A DNA stretch of 54,270 nucleotides from CAZSHX01 sp964606895 (GTDB lineage: Bacteria > Bacteroidota > Ignavibacteria > Kapaibacteriales > UBA2268): NCBI GenBank assembly GCA_964606895.1, contig CAZSHX010000028.1:1-54270 (forward strand), read 5' to 3'. The translations under genes and the position numbers were made by a program. Below, one piece after another: positions 7,563 to 17,174 of the stretch. Below the pieces are notes generated by a model. That model was not told where the DNA came from, did not search any database, and saw nothing but the letters and a program-made list of their open reading frames with translations. How positions within the stretch are numbered: position 1 is the stretch's first letter; the number at the start of each line of letters is the position of its first letter.

Positions 7563-9866
7563 ATGAAAAAGATAATTTTTTCGATTGTATTCGTTTTGCT
7601 TTTTAGTCAGACTTTCTCTCAGAATCTCTCATGGAAGGCAGTAAATGCTGATGTAGGTGTTAATATCACCTCAATCATGCAAGACAGTACTAACCGAATT
7701 GTATTATTATCAGAAAAGGGTCTGTTTTTCCTGACAAATTTAACCCAAGTTGAAAGAATTGACTCATTTCTTCCCGACTCAATTAAAATATCATGCTTTG
7801 CAATCAACACGAAAAATGAACTATACGCCGGCACTTTCAAGAACGGAGTATTCTTCTTTGATGAGAAAAACAAAAAGTGGGTAAATATAAGTTCCAAATT
7901 AGGAAATCAGAACATTAAGAATATAGCAATTAACAGTAAGAATAAGATAGTAGTTGGAACTACAATGAGGAATTTATACTTTTTTAATATGCCTGACAGT
8001 TCTTGGACTCGAATAAAAGGATTTCAAGATAATTTGGATTTCTCATTTGTTAAGTTTAGCTGTGATGATGAGTTATTTGCCGGATGGGCTGGTTATTTAT
8101 ATAAGTTAATAAAAGATTATATAAATGAAGATGATTTGAGAGATTTACCCGTTGGTTGCATAGATGTTGATAACGTAAGTTCATATAATCAAAAAAATTA
8201 TGTTTCTACTGAGAAGTGTAATATTTTTTATTCGGAAGATTCAAGTAAAACATGGATTAAACTTTACGAAGGATTGGAAGGAGTTCTAAATATTTCAGAT
8301 GTATTAATCACACGAAATGAGGAATTAATTGTAATCTCAAGAACAAAAGGTGTTTTTTATTCCAATAATGTAAGGACAAATTTTGAAGAGAATAACTCAG
8401 GCTTGACTAATTTGAATGTAATAAGCGGATGTGTTATGAATGATGGGAGAATACTGATTAATTCTGATAGCATTGGGTTGTTTGTTAGTGATGCTCCAAA
8501 AAATAATCCTATCAAACCAGTCGGATGGTCTGATAGTGTCAAATATTTGGAGCGTAAAGCTCTTTCTCGTAGTGTTGATTTTATTAAATTTTCCAATGAC
8601 GGAACAAAGATATTTACGATAGGTGGGTCAGAATATAAAATCTGGGATGTCAAAACAGGCTATTTACTAAAACAACATCGTTTCTCTACCGATGTATTAA
8701 TCAATGCAAATATCAGCGATGATGATAGTACAATTATTATAAACTGCGAGTATTATTCATCCAAATATTCTTTATGCAGTTTTATTTATAGCATGAATAA
8801 TGACAGTCTTATTAAACAATTTTATTGTGTTCAAGATTTGGATAAGTGTATGGGAACCGATCATAATTATAGCATTAGGAGTATTAAAACCGATTATTCC
8901 CATAAAGATAAAATACTCGATTGTTCATATGATTTCGGTAGGTCTTGCGATGGAAGCACTATATTTTATAATAATTATGGAGGATTATTAAGAGTTGATT
9001 TTATTTCGGATTCAATAAAATCAACTGAGTTATATAATCATCCTGTAACAGATTTTATTAAAACAAAAAGTGAAAAATTATTCATTACTTCCGACGAGTA
9101 TGCTGATTCTTTCAGTAACTGGTCAAATCCCAAAAATCATTGGAATTGGAGTAGTACTTTAGAATATATAGATATTAATCTTAAAGAAAAATTAGTGTTA
9201 TCAAAGGGTACGAATATTGACGGAAAAACTGATAATTACAATCCATTATCCTCGATGAAATACTTGGAGAATAAGAATAGATTAGTTACTTTACGTTCAG
9301 CAAATCAGTTATTCTTCTGGGATTTAATTTCAAAGAAACCGGTTGATTCTTGTTTTTTCACTCAAACTCCGGTTGATTATGCTTTTAGTAGAAATGAACT
9401 TAGAATAGTCGCTGGCTTTAATACCGGCATCTACATATTATCATCACCTGAAATGAGGGTTCTGGATTCAATACCGTTTCATTATGAGACCGGTTATAAA
9501 TGGAAAATCGCTGTTTCTCCAGACTCCAATACTTTCGTTTTTGGCTCTTATGATGGGATGATACGGTTAGTGAAGTCAGATTGGTTAAACAATACCTTAG
9601 GGACGGATATTAAACAAGAACCTGATTTGGATAAACAACAATACCTAATCTCCCCCAATCCCGCCACCGATTTCATAGAAATTTCCGTAGGGGCACAGGG
9701 CACTGTGCCCAATATCCGCATCTTCAACGTCTTTGGTGAAAATGTGAAGAACCCCTCCCCAAGCCTCCCCAAAGGAGAGGGCTTAAGAATTGACGTTTCA
9801 GGTTTGCCGTCTGGAGTATATTTTGTGAGAGTAGGGGATAAAGTAGGGAAATTTGTGAAGATATAG
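7563..9866 (+). CDS. Secreted beta-propeller protein with T9SS sorting domain
   Basis: About 767 residues. The ATG at 7563 is chosen because it puts a typical signal peptide (MKKIIFSIVFVLL...FSQ) at the very N terminus. The first half contains repeats of the kind seen in regulator-like and sortilin-like propellers ('ITSIMQDSTNRIVLLSEKGLF', 'YAGTFKNGVFFF'). The middle shifts to WD40-like blades ('FSNDGTKIFTIGGSEYKIWDV'). The C-terminal ~85 residues are a T9SS sorting domain from 'ISPNPATDF' to 'GKFVKI'. Two short in-frame inserts interrupt that domain (9691-9710 and about 9750-9785). The next gene is a longer relative with the same design. No ligand can be assigned. Confidence 0.75.
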   Translation: MKKIIFSIVFVLLFSQTFSQNLSWKAVNADVGVNITSIMQDSTNRIVLLSEKGLFFLTNLTQVERIDSFLPDSIKISCFAINTKNELYAGTFKNGVFFFDEKNKKWVNISSKLGNQNIKNIAINSKNKIVVGTTMRNLYFFNMPDSSWTRIKGFQDNLDFSFVKFSCDDELFAGWAGYLYKLIKDYINEDDLRDLPVGCIDVDNVSSYNQKNYVSTEKCNIFYSEDSSKTWIKLYEGLEGVLNISDVLITRNEELIVISRTKGVFYSNNVRTNFEENNSGLTNLNVISGCVMNDGRILINSDSIGLFVSDAPKNNPIKPVGWSDSVKYLERKALSRSVDFIKFSNDGTKIFTIGGSEYKIWDVKTGYLLKQHRFSTDVLINANISDDDSTIIINCEYYSSKYSLCSFIYSMNNDSLIKQFYCVQDLDKCMGTDHNYSIRSIKTDYSHKDKILDCSYDFGRSCDGSTIFYNNYGGLLRVDFISDSIKSTELYNHPVTDFIKTKSEKLFITSDEYADSFSNWSNPKNHWNWSSTLEYIDINLKEKLVLSKGTNIDGKTDNYNPLSSMKYLENKNRLVTLRSANQLFFWDLISKKPVDSCFFTQTPVDYAFSRNELRIVAGFNTGIYILSSPEMRVLDSIPFHYETGYKWKIAVSPDSNTFVFGSYDGMIRLVKSDWLNNTLGTDIKQEPDLDKQQYLISPNPATDFIEISVGAQGTVPNIRIFNVFGENVKNPSPSLPKGEGLRIDVSGLPSGVYFVRVGDKVGKFVKI
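9691..9710 (+). repeat. In-frame palindromic insert, cassette site 1
   Basis: GGGCACAG, loop GGCA, CTGTGCCC, placed between the codons for 'EISVG' and 'IRIFNVFG' of the sorting domain. It is translated as about AQGTVPN. Two other genes carry different palindromes at the same protein position. Confidence 0.7.
9750..9785 (+). repeat. In-frame G/C-rich repetitive insert, cassette site 2
   Basis: A C-rich then G-rich tract coding for PSPSLPKGEG lies between 'FNVFGENVK' and 'RIDVSGLPSG'. It has partly complementary ends (CCCTCC/GGAGGG-like) and resembles the 'ccctctccaaaaatcggggtgagg' type of intergenic repeat at about 32560-32582. Its peptide composition is unlike the rest of the protein. Confidence 0.6.
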
Positions 9867-10009
9867 TTGGGACAAGGGACGAAGGAAGTGATGAAATTGC
9901 AAACAAGAAAAATCAAAAAAATATTTAAAATTATTTGTAACCTTTTAGCTCTTTGTGTGTCTTATAGTTAGAAGTTAATACAAAATTAAAAAAATATTAT
10001 GGAGATTTC

Positions 10010-13000
10010 ATGAAATCTTTTGGACTTGTAGTTGTCTTCTGCCTGATGCTTTTTTCAGCTTCAGCTCAACCGATTAATGTTACAACTTCAACCGGTGCAG
10101 GTAGCGACGTAATAAACGGGATTATAGCAACACCCGACGGCAAGTTATTCGCAGGAACGGATAACGGTCTTCTGGTCTCGTCTGATGAAGGTTTAAATTG
10201 GGATAAAGCAAATGCTTCATTTGCAAATTCTTCAATCACAGCATTAAAAATTCATAATAATCAGATCTATGCCGCAAGTAATTCAGAATTATATAGATCA
10301 TTGGACAACGGCAGTTCGTGGGAACTGTTAAATTCGAAAATAGGAGTCAGATCTATGGCATTCACTCCTTCTGATTATATTGTAATCGATGGTTTTAACC
10401 TGTACGGAAATTTATTGATTCAGATTTCTTTTGATAATGGGAAAACATGGAGGGAGTCCTTTGGCGAACCCTCAAATCTGAAAATTCAGAATAATCCACG
10501 TGGCGATATATTCAGGAAAGGGGATTACTATCTTTATAGGCTGGACTATGCAGACAATGGCTATTGCTATCAGTCATATTGCTGGCAATATTTAACAAAT
10601 GGATATAATTTTGGGGAAGCACGCAGTTTTGTTATCCTAAGTGATGATTACATGCTTTCTTCTACCGATAAAGCAATATTATATTCAATTTACCGAGGTT
10701 CTGCTTGGGGTAAACTTGCTGATGAATCTTTTTCAGAAATGGGTGCCGATAATTATGGCAGGGTTTTTGGCGATAACAAAATTAGTCTCGATAGCGGAAA
10801 GACCTGGAAAGTATATTTCAACGACTCAACATTCAAAAATATCAATCAAATATTGTCAACTAAAAAAGGCTTTGTTTATTATGCTTCTTCTACTGATGGG
10901 ATAAAGTTCACTACAGACGATGGTTTGACATGGCACAGGGTAACTCACAGACTTTCAGAAACATCATTTAATGAAATTCATTTTTATAACAAAATTCTTT
11001 ATGTCGGGACTGAAAAGGGTGTCTATATCTCTAAGGATAAAACACTTTCATGGTATCCTTTGAATAACGGTTTAACAAATAAAATGGATTTTACAACATT
11101 TGAGCAAAAAAATAACGGCGATTTGCTTGCTTATATAAAGGAAAGTGGATTTTGGACTTATTCCTTCAGTGCAGGATTATGGCAGAAAAACTCATTCCAG
11201 ATTACTCCTAATGTCAGGAAAATTTTGAAAGTGAAAAACGGTAATATATTAACAGTTACGGAGTCAGGAGTTTTCATATCTTTGGATGACGGAGACAGTT
11301 GGCAGGAAATCAATTCGAATATTACCGATAAAGATTTGATTTCACTATCTCAGGGAACTGACGGAATGATTTACATGGGTTCTCAGGGAGGAATAATTTA
11401 TCGGATGGATTTACCAACTCAGACTTTGACGGCAATCAATGACAATATATCACTTGGATACCCTGTTACTTCAATTTCCCAAAATCCCGGAGGCGATATC
11501 TTTGCGGCTACTCTTGGAGGTGGAATTTTCAGACAAAAAGCCGGTGGGAACCATTTTATAGAATCCAACCTGCAACTCGGTGTTTATGATTTGACATCGG
11601 TATATGCCACAAAAGATAACTATGTCGTAGCCGGATGGAAATACGGGACCTACTCATTTTCGAATGATAATGGGGAATTCTGGTCCGAAATCAATCCTGG
11701 AATGTCGTATTACAATAAAAACAACCCCATTATTAATATTATTTCTGATGAGGAAGGGGTCATTTATTTTGCAAAGAAGAATTCATACTTTATTATTCTT
11801 AAAAATCTTTATGAAATTGAAAACTATCAGATGGACATACAAAATCAAGATTATAGCCAACATAGCATTCACTCATCCGATATAAATCAAATAAAATTTT
11901 CAAAACTTGATTCTGTGTTTTTCACAGCTGGTTCAGATGGTTTCGTTAGGGAGTGGCGAATGCTGCAAAACAGTTATTATGTTTCTGGGATTTATCATAT
12001 CATTAGGGAACTAAAATTCAAAAATCCAGTTACTTCAATAGATTTATCGAAAGATGAGAAAAAGCTTCTGGTTGGAACTTGCCGGAATGATACTGCTTTA
12101 ACTTTCGTTTATGATTTGGAAAACGAAAAATATATTGCCGAGATAAAGCCTGGAATAAGCTCAAGAGAATCTAAGCTGAATTATTTGAAAAATATTGTCA
12201 AATTTAGTTATGACAATGAATATATTCTTAATTCAGTAGTTTTCAGCTATAGCAATAAAGGAACAAGTAATACCAGTGGCGATTTAACGCTGTGGAGCTC
12301 ACAATCTTATACATTATTGAGAAAGCTGGATAATGGAATCCAAGGTGGCGTACTTTCGATAGCTATGCCATCTTCCGGAACAAACATAGCGGTTTCTTAC
12401 GACTCCACGTTTCAGGTTATATCTCCCAAGACAGATCCTATACATACCGATGGAGTGGCAATGATTGATTATATTTCGGGGAATGTGACTTTTTTAAATA
12501 ATCATGTTACCAAAGGTCAAAAAGTTTCGAATGTGTTTATTTCAAAAGATAACTCTCTGATGATTGCACGTTGCAATGACACACTTTATGTTTGGGACTA
12601 TCCTTCTGGAAATCTGAAATCGAATATATACAACATTAAATGGAACTTTTCAAATGTTATGCTATCCGACAATAATGTTTATCTAATCGGTATTCATGAG
12701 CCTCTAAAACAATCGAGGATATGGGCACTGAATAACCAGAGATTCTATGATAGGATTGGATATTACGATGTTAATTCAATTGATATATCTGATGATTCCC
12801 GAACGTATCTATTTGCAGTTGGCGGCAGTGCGTTCTGGATAGATATAGAAATGATAACTAATATTGATGATTCTTTCGTTACTAACAAAAATTCATTAAA
12901 TATCAATCCAAATCCTGCTAAAGATTACATAGGAATTACTAAACTTTTCGAAGGCTTCGAATTTTCGGAAGGTTCATCAAATGAAGTTATAATTTTCAAT

Positions 13001-13153
13001 GTCTTCGGTCAAGAAATTCTGAAAATTTCTGAATCGAATAATTCACAATTTTCAATTCACAATTCCCAATTTAGAATTGACGTTTCGGGTTTGCCGTCAG
13101 GTTTGTATTTTGTTAGATTTGGGGATAAAGTTAGTAAGTTTTTGAAGATTTAG
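10010..13153 (+). CDS. Large secreted beta-propeller protein with Asp-box repeats and T9SS sorting domain
   Basis: A 1047-residue protein with a signal peptide ending in 'FSASAQ' and a good ribosome site (GGAG, 10001-10004). The first ~500 residues contain at least six Asp-box motifs of the S-x-D-x-G-x-T-W type ('SLDNGSSW', 'SFDNGKTW', 'TTDDGLTW', 'SLDDGDSW'), which mark sortilin/BNR-type propellers. The second half resembles WD40-like blades ('GSDGFVREWRM', 'DLSKDEKKLLVG'). The last ~85 residues form a T9SS sorting domain ('INPNPAKDY' to 'KFLKI') with a repetitive insert at site 2. It has the same architecture as the gene before it, 143 bases upstream, so the two are probably diverged tandem paralogues. 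Confidence 0.78.
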   Translation: MKSFGLVVVFCLMLFSASAQPINVTTSTGAGSDVINGIIATPDGKLFAGTDNGLLVSSDEGLNWDKANASFANSSITALKIHNNQIYAASNSELYRSLDNGSSWELLNSKIGVRSMAFTPSDYIVIDGFNLYGNLLIQISFDNGKTWRESFGEPSNLKIQNNPRGDIFRKGDYYLYRLDYADNGYCYQSYCWQYLTNGYNFGEARSFVILSDDYMLSSTDKAILYSIYRGSAWGKLADESFSEMGADNYGRVFGDNKISLDSGKTWKVYFNDSTFKNINQILSTKKGFVYYASSTDGIKFTTDDGLTWHRVTHRLSETSFNEIHFYNKILYVGTEKGVYISKDKTLSWYPLNNGLTNKMDFTTFEQKNNGDLLAYIKESGFWTYSFSAGLWQKNSFQITPNVRKILKVKNGNILTVTESGVFISLDDGDSWQEINSNITDKDLISLSQGTDGMIYMGSQGGIIYRMDLPTQTLTAINDNISLGYPVTSISQNPGGDIFAATLGGGIFRQKAGGNHFIESNLQLGVYDLTSVYATKDNYVVAGWKYGTYSFSNDNGEFWSEINPGMSYYNKNNPIINIISDEEGVIYFAKKNSYFIILKNLYEIENYQMDIQNQDYSQHSIHSSDINQIKFSKLDSVFFTAGSDGFVREWRMLQNSYYVSGIYHIIRELKFKNPVTSIDLSKDEKKLLVGTCRNDTALTFVYDLENEKYIAEIKPGISSRESKLNYLKNIVKFSYDNEYILNSVVFSYSNKGTSNTSGDLTLWSSQSYTLLRKLDNGIQGGVLSIAMPSSGTNIAVSYDSTFQVISPKTDPIHTDGVAMIDYISGNVTFLNNHVTKGQKVSNVFISKDNSLMIARCNDTLYVWDYPSGNLKSNIYNIKWNFSNVMLSDNNVYLIGIHEPLKQSRIWALNNQRFYDRIGYYDVNSIDISDDSRTYLFAVGGSAFWIDIEMITNIDDSFVTNKNSLNINPNPAKDYIGITKLFEGFEFSEGSSNEVIIFNVFGQEILKISESNNSQFSIHNSQFRIDVSGLPSGLYFVRFGDKVSKFLKI
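13037..13079 (+). repeat. In-frame AATTC-rich repeat insert, cassette site 2
   Basis: A tract built from 'aattcacaattttcaattc'-type units encodes about NNSQFSIHNSQF just before 'RIDVSGLPSG'. Almost the same DNA is found at the same place in the minus-strand T9SS gene (33936-33974), and a related fragment lies in the first intergenic stretch near 67-85. Confidence 0.7.
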
Positions 13154-13173
13154 CAAGTGAAAAGAAAAAAAAA

Positions 13174-13207
13174 TCCCCATTGGCCAAATGGGGAATAGAT
13201 TTTTTTG
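13174..13207 (+). terminator. Terminator between convergent genes
   Basis: TCCCCATT, loop GGCCA, AATGGGGA, then a T-rich tract (gatttttttg). An A-rich tract on the other side allows it to act on both strands, which suits its place between two converging genes. Confidence 0.75.
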
Positions 13208-13234
13208 ATAATGCGGGAAAAAACTTTGTTATTA

Positions 13235-13999
13235 CTATTTTGCTAATAATAATTTCTGAGTAAATAATGAACTTCCAATTTTGGACTGAACGAAATACAA
13301 TCCATTAGGTAACGAAGCTGTATTGAAACTAACTTCATGGTCTCCTGTGCTCTTGTTCTCATCAAGCAAAACAGCAACGTTCATTCCTGTTTGGTTGAAC
13401 ACATTGATTGTAACTCTGTTCTGCTCGGAAACTGTGAAGTACAATTTAACGTTGTTTGTATTTGGGTCCGGTAATAAAGCTACATTTGAAGAAGTGAAAT
13501 TATTGCTGTTAATTGATACTTTTGGTAAAGTTATGGGCTGAACAGGTACATTAATAGTAACAACATCACTATTGTCCTTTGATTCCCACCACCAGGCAAG
13601 ATTGCCGGTATCTTCGAGATATACTTCTTCTATGAATGCACCTGTTAGAGGGTTAGCCAAAACGATTTTTGGTTTCTTTGTTTTTGGTTTTTGTTTGGGC
13701 TGGGGGGTGTCCCAAGGTCTTGGAGCCCATTCGTCTTCAAGTTCGTCTCTGTCGAGACCTTTGAAGCCATATTGAACCTGATATTCTTTTTTATAGTTTG
13801 GATTACACCATTTAACGATGTAAGTGTCATAACGACCGTCGCCGTCAGAATCTACCTGAGTGGTGGATTCTACCTGGCTGGTTCCATCACAGCCGTAATA
13901 TGTAACGTTTGGTTCTGCAGTAAGTGCAAATAAAAGCGAAACGAAGCCGCTGATCATAAGCACTACTAAAAGCGAAAATTTGAAAAAGTTTTTACGCAT
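13235..13999 (-). CDS. Small secreted protein with T9SS sorting domain
   Basis: A 254-residue protein with a signal peptide (about 1-27) and a clear ribosome site (GGGAGA) before its ATG. After the signal come a two-Cys region with 'DSDGDGRYDTY', which looks like a calcium-binding type 3 loop, then a Pro/Lys-rich linker (about 96-112), a short beta region, and a C-terminal sorting domain ('LPDPNTNNVKLYF' to 'FTQKLLLAK'). The sorting domain is of the general type, not the shared DNA cassette seen in its neighbours. No enzymatic motif was found. It converges on the propeller gene and is transcribed away from the histidine kinase gene. Confidence 0.7.
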   Translation of the reverse strand: MRKNFFKFSLLVVLMISGFVSLLFALTAEPNVTYYGCDGTSQVESTTQVDSDGDGRYDTYIVKWCNPNYKKEYQVQYGFKGLDRDELEDEWAPRPWDTPQPKQKPKTKKPKIVLANPLTGAFIEEVYLEDTGNLAWWWESKDNSDVVTINVPVQPITLPKVSINSNNFTSSNVALLPDPNTNNVKLYFTVSEQNRVTINVFNQTGMNVAVLLDENKSTGDHEVSFNTASLPNGLYFVQSKIGSSLFTQKLLLAK

Positions 14000-14529
14000 A
14001 ATGATTCTCCCGGGATAAAATAAGACATAAATATTTGAATTAATTGGGCCGCATTATCAAATCCTGATATATCAGTGAAGATATTTTCAAAATCATGAAT
14101 ATTGATTAAGCACATATTGAAAATCTCTGCGTACAGCATTAAAGCCGGCACAGGATTCAATTCATAAAATTATGGAATACTTTTGTTTTTGGGGAAATTG
14201 ATGAACAATTTATCAGCCATCTTACCCGAAAGGTAAAATGCAATTGATATCAATACCAAAAACAATTATTGTTCTATCTCTTAAGAAGAGGGAGAAAAGA
14301 GCAAATTCCTTTTTGCTTTCATGTTCAATCCTTGAATATGTGGTAAAAAAATACTATTTTTACATTACAACATAAATAGAAATGTTGTAATATTTTTTAT
14401 TTTTTAGCATTCTATCATAGAATGTTATATAATTTATAAAAAAAATTTGGAAAAAACAAAAAAAATATTAAAATATTTAAAAATAATTGTATATTTTTCA
14501 AAATATAGTTTGTTCCATTTTAACAAATA
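14000..14529. other. Divergent intergenic region with two stem-loops
   Basis: No gene is seen between the minus-strand secreted protein and the plus-strand kinase. A stem of ATTACAACAT/ATGTTGTAAT with an 8-base loop lies at 14364-14391 and is followed by a T-rich run; a second hairpin (CATTCTA, TCA, TAGAATG) is at 14408-14424. These may be a terminator-like or 5' leader structure, or operator sites. The last 100 bases before the kinase are extremely AT-rich and probably contain its promoter. Confidence 0.5.
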
Positions 14530-16749
14530 ATGATAAGATACTTTAAAATATTCTTTTTTACTGCTTTTTTAGTATTGTCTTCAATTGCATTCGGAGGCAG
14601 TACTATTGATGAATTGGAAAGCAAACTTAAAACTTCCAGCGAAGATGCAAGAATGCAGATTCTGCTAGAACTTTCCAGAGCAAACCGGAATAGTTCTCCA
14701 TACAAAAGTATTGACTATGCAAAGCAGGCGGCTGAAATTGCTCAGAAATTAGGCGATTTATCCATTCAAGCGGCAGCGACTACAATAATAGGCGATATCT
14801 ATTATCACTATAATAATGATTTTGTTCAGGCTTTAAAGTATTACCAGCTCTCCCTTACTTTCTACGAAAAAATGGGGAATAAAATTGAAATTGCAAATAA
14901 ATATAATGATATTGGTATTGTTTTCAGAAGCTTGGGTAATCTTGAAAAAGCCGTTGATGCCTACACAAGTGCCTTGCAAAATTATCAGGATATTGGAGAT
15001 AAACCAAGCATTTCGCGTACATTGAACAATATCGGTAATGCTTATCTTGACCAGTCCAATGCCGAAAAAGGTCTTGAATATTATTTAAAGTCACTAAAAG
15101 TAAAAGAAGACATTGGTGATAAAAAGGGGATGTCCGCCACTTTGAATAATATTGGTGTAATCTATAAAATGCTGAAAAAATTCGACTTGGCTCTGGAATA
15201 CAATTTCAAGAATTTGAAAATCAAGGAAGAACTGAACGATAAACGCGGAATTGCCTTTGCTTTAAACAACATCGGGAACATATACCAATCTTTGGATAAC
15301 TACGACAAAGCGATTAGCTATCACAACCGAGCTTTGACTATTAAACAAAAACTTGGTGATAATGCCGGTATTGCTACCTCGATGAACAACATCGGAAACT
15401 GCTTGAACAGTAAAGGCGAGTACAAGCAAGCACTTGGATATTACCTTCAGTCCTTGAAAGAATTTGAAGAAGTGAGCGATACTTCCGGAATTTCAACATC
15501 ACTGCTCAATATTGCCAATATTTACATTAAACTTGCTGACTATAAGCAAGCTCAGTTTTATCTTGATAAAAGTCTTAGATTCGCATCTGACAACAATAAA
15601 AATGATGTTATCGCTTTGAGTTACTACAGTTACTCGATTCTTTATTCTAACATGGGTGACCATAAAAAATCGGATTATTACTATAAACTTTATATTTCAA
15701 TGAACGACTCGATTCTTAATGAAGAGAGCCGGAAAAAGATGACCGAAATGCAGGTTAAGTATGATGTTCAAAAGAAAATAACCGAGAATGAACTGCTCAA
15801 AAAAGAAAATGAAAAAAAGGAACTTCAGATAGCCGAGCAAAAGCGTCTCAGGTATTTCTGGGTTACTATTTCTATATTGATATTGATTACTTCAATAACT
15901 CTTCTCAGACTTTATGTTATTAAGAAAAAGACTTCTGTTCTGCTCGAAGAAAAAAATGCCCTGCTCAACGATAAGAATGTCCTGCTTCACGATAAAAACG
16001 AAGAACTTGAAGTTGCGAATCAAAAGCTGAGAGAATCCGAAGAAAGACTAACCGAACTCAATCATACAAAAGATAAATTCTTTTCGATTATTGCTCATGA
16101 CTTGAGGAACCCCTTCTCTTCCCTATCCATTACTCTTGATTTGCTGAGAATTCATAACGATAAAATGAACAGAGAGCAATACGAAAATCTGATTTACGGG
16201 ATGAAAAATACAGTCGAAAAAGCAAATGACCTTCTTGAGAATCTTCTTGATTGGTCACGTTCAAAAACTAATAATCTAAGTTATGAACCTGAGGACCTTT
16301 CTCTAACAAAAATGGTAGGCGAATGTGTAATGCTTTTGAATGGAGTTGCAATCACGAAAAACATTCTTTTCAAAATTGACCTTGAGCATGACATTACGGT
16401 TTTTGCCGACAGGAATATGCTTTCTACCATACTTCGTAATATCGTAAGTAATTCCATCAAGTTTACCCATCCGGGCGGTTATGTTGACATATCTTACTCA
16501 CGATCAGATGACAATTTTGCCCAGATTACCGTCAAAGACAACGGTGTCGGTATTTCTGATGAAAACCTTCAAAATCTTTACAGAATTGATTCCAATTTGA
16601 AATCCAGAGGTACTTCAAACGAAAAAGGTACTGGACTCGGTCTGATTCTTTGCAAGGAATTCATCGAGAGGCATGGTTGCCAAATATGGACGGAAAGTGA
16701 AGTCGGCAAGGGAAGTACCTTCCACTTTACAATGCCTTTAACAAAATAA
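14530..16749 (+). CDS. TPR sensor histidine kinase
   Basis: A 739-residue membrane kinase. A signal segment (about 1-22) is followed by about eight tetratricopeptide repeats (about 55-400) that would be periplasmic, then a coiled stretch, one membrane helix (about 443-464) and a second coiled coil. The HisKA domain contains FFSIIAHDLRNPF with phospho-acceptor H523. The ATPase domain has the N box (NSIKF, N641), DNGVGI (D670) and GTGLGL. No receiver domain is attached and no response regulator gene adjoins it, so its partner is elsewhere. The TPR part implies that it senses a protein or peptide in the periplasm, which is an inference. Confidence 0.9.
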   Translation: MIRYFKIFFFTAFLVLSSIAFGGSTIDELESKLKTSSEDARMQILLELSRANRNSSPYKSIDYAKQAAEIAQKLGDLSIQAAATTIIGDIYYHYNNDFVQALKYYQLSLTFYEKMGNKIEIANKYNDIGIVFRSLGNLEKAVDAYTSALQNYQDIGDKPSISRTLNNIGNAYLDQSNAEKGLEYYLKSLKVKEDIGDKKGMSATLNNIGVIYKMLKKFDLALEYNFKNLKIKEELNDKRGIAFALNNIGNIYQSLDNYDKAISYHNRALTIKQKLGDNAGIATSMNNIGNCLNSKGEYKQALGYYLQSLKEFEEVSDTSGISTSLLNIANIYIKLADYKQAQFYLDKSLRFASDNNKNDVIALSYYSYSILYSNMGDHKKSDYYYKLYISMNDSILNEESRKKMTEMQVKYDVQKKITENELLKKENEKKELQIAEQKRLRYFWVTISILILITSITLLRLYVIKKKTSVLLEEKNALLNDKNVLLHDKNEELEVANQKLRESEERLTELNHTKDKFFSIIAHDLRNPFSSLSITLDLLRIHNDKMNREQYENLIYGMKNTVEKANDLLENLLDWSRSKTNNLSYEPEDLSLTKMVGECVMLLNGVAITKNILFKIDLEHDITVFADRNMLSTILRNIVSNSIKFTHPGGYVDISYSRSDDNFAQITVKDNGVGISDENLQNLYRIDSNLKSRGTSNEKGTGLGLILCKEFIERHGCQIWTESEVGKGSTFHFTMPLTK

Positions 16750-17174
16750 TGTTTTAAAATAAATCAATTATTTCGAGTAATCATCCTAATCCTTTAGAAT
16801 ACAATTACGTAATACCCATCATTCAAATAAAATATACAATTTCACCCCAAAAAGACATTTATAGATTATGGGCTTATATTCTTTTTTGAAAACCTATTCC
16901 ATGTTGCATTTATAAGTATAACGTTTATAATCTGACAAGCAGAGATTTTAGGGCTACTTTCATTAGATTGCTCAAACATCCTCTTTTGCTTTTTACTTCT
17001 ATAAAATTAACTTGGCATAAAAGGGGCTAAGAAATGGGAAATCTTATGTCTTATTATCAAATCAATCAGATCATGGATCAAAAATTATTGAATAATTTTG
17101 AATAATACTTGTTATTTTTCTTCGTATTTTTGTTTTTTATTTTTGTAAGCACAATTTCAACAATAGGAGACAAA
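16750..17174. repeat. Intergenic region with degenerate dispersed repeat (16931-17018)
   Basis: No gene is seen. Positions 16931-17018 align with 22381-22468 with shared blocks in the same order and spacing: T-C-x-GACAAGCAG, then TCAAACATCC, then TTTACTTCT, then TAAC-TGG-AT. The two copies are roughly 60% alike by eye. The ribosome site for the following subtilase (AGGAGA, 17165-17170) ends the region. Confidence 0.4.

Noticed and set aside
9548..9916. Minus-strand open frames across the sorting-domain end of the propeller gene
   Set aside because: These are the reverse of the T9SS cassette and recur at each cassette for that reason.
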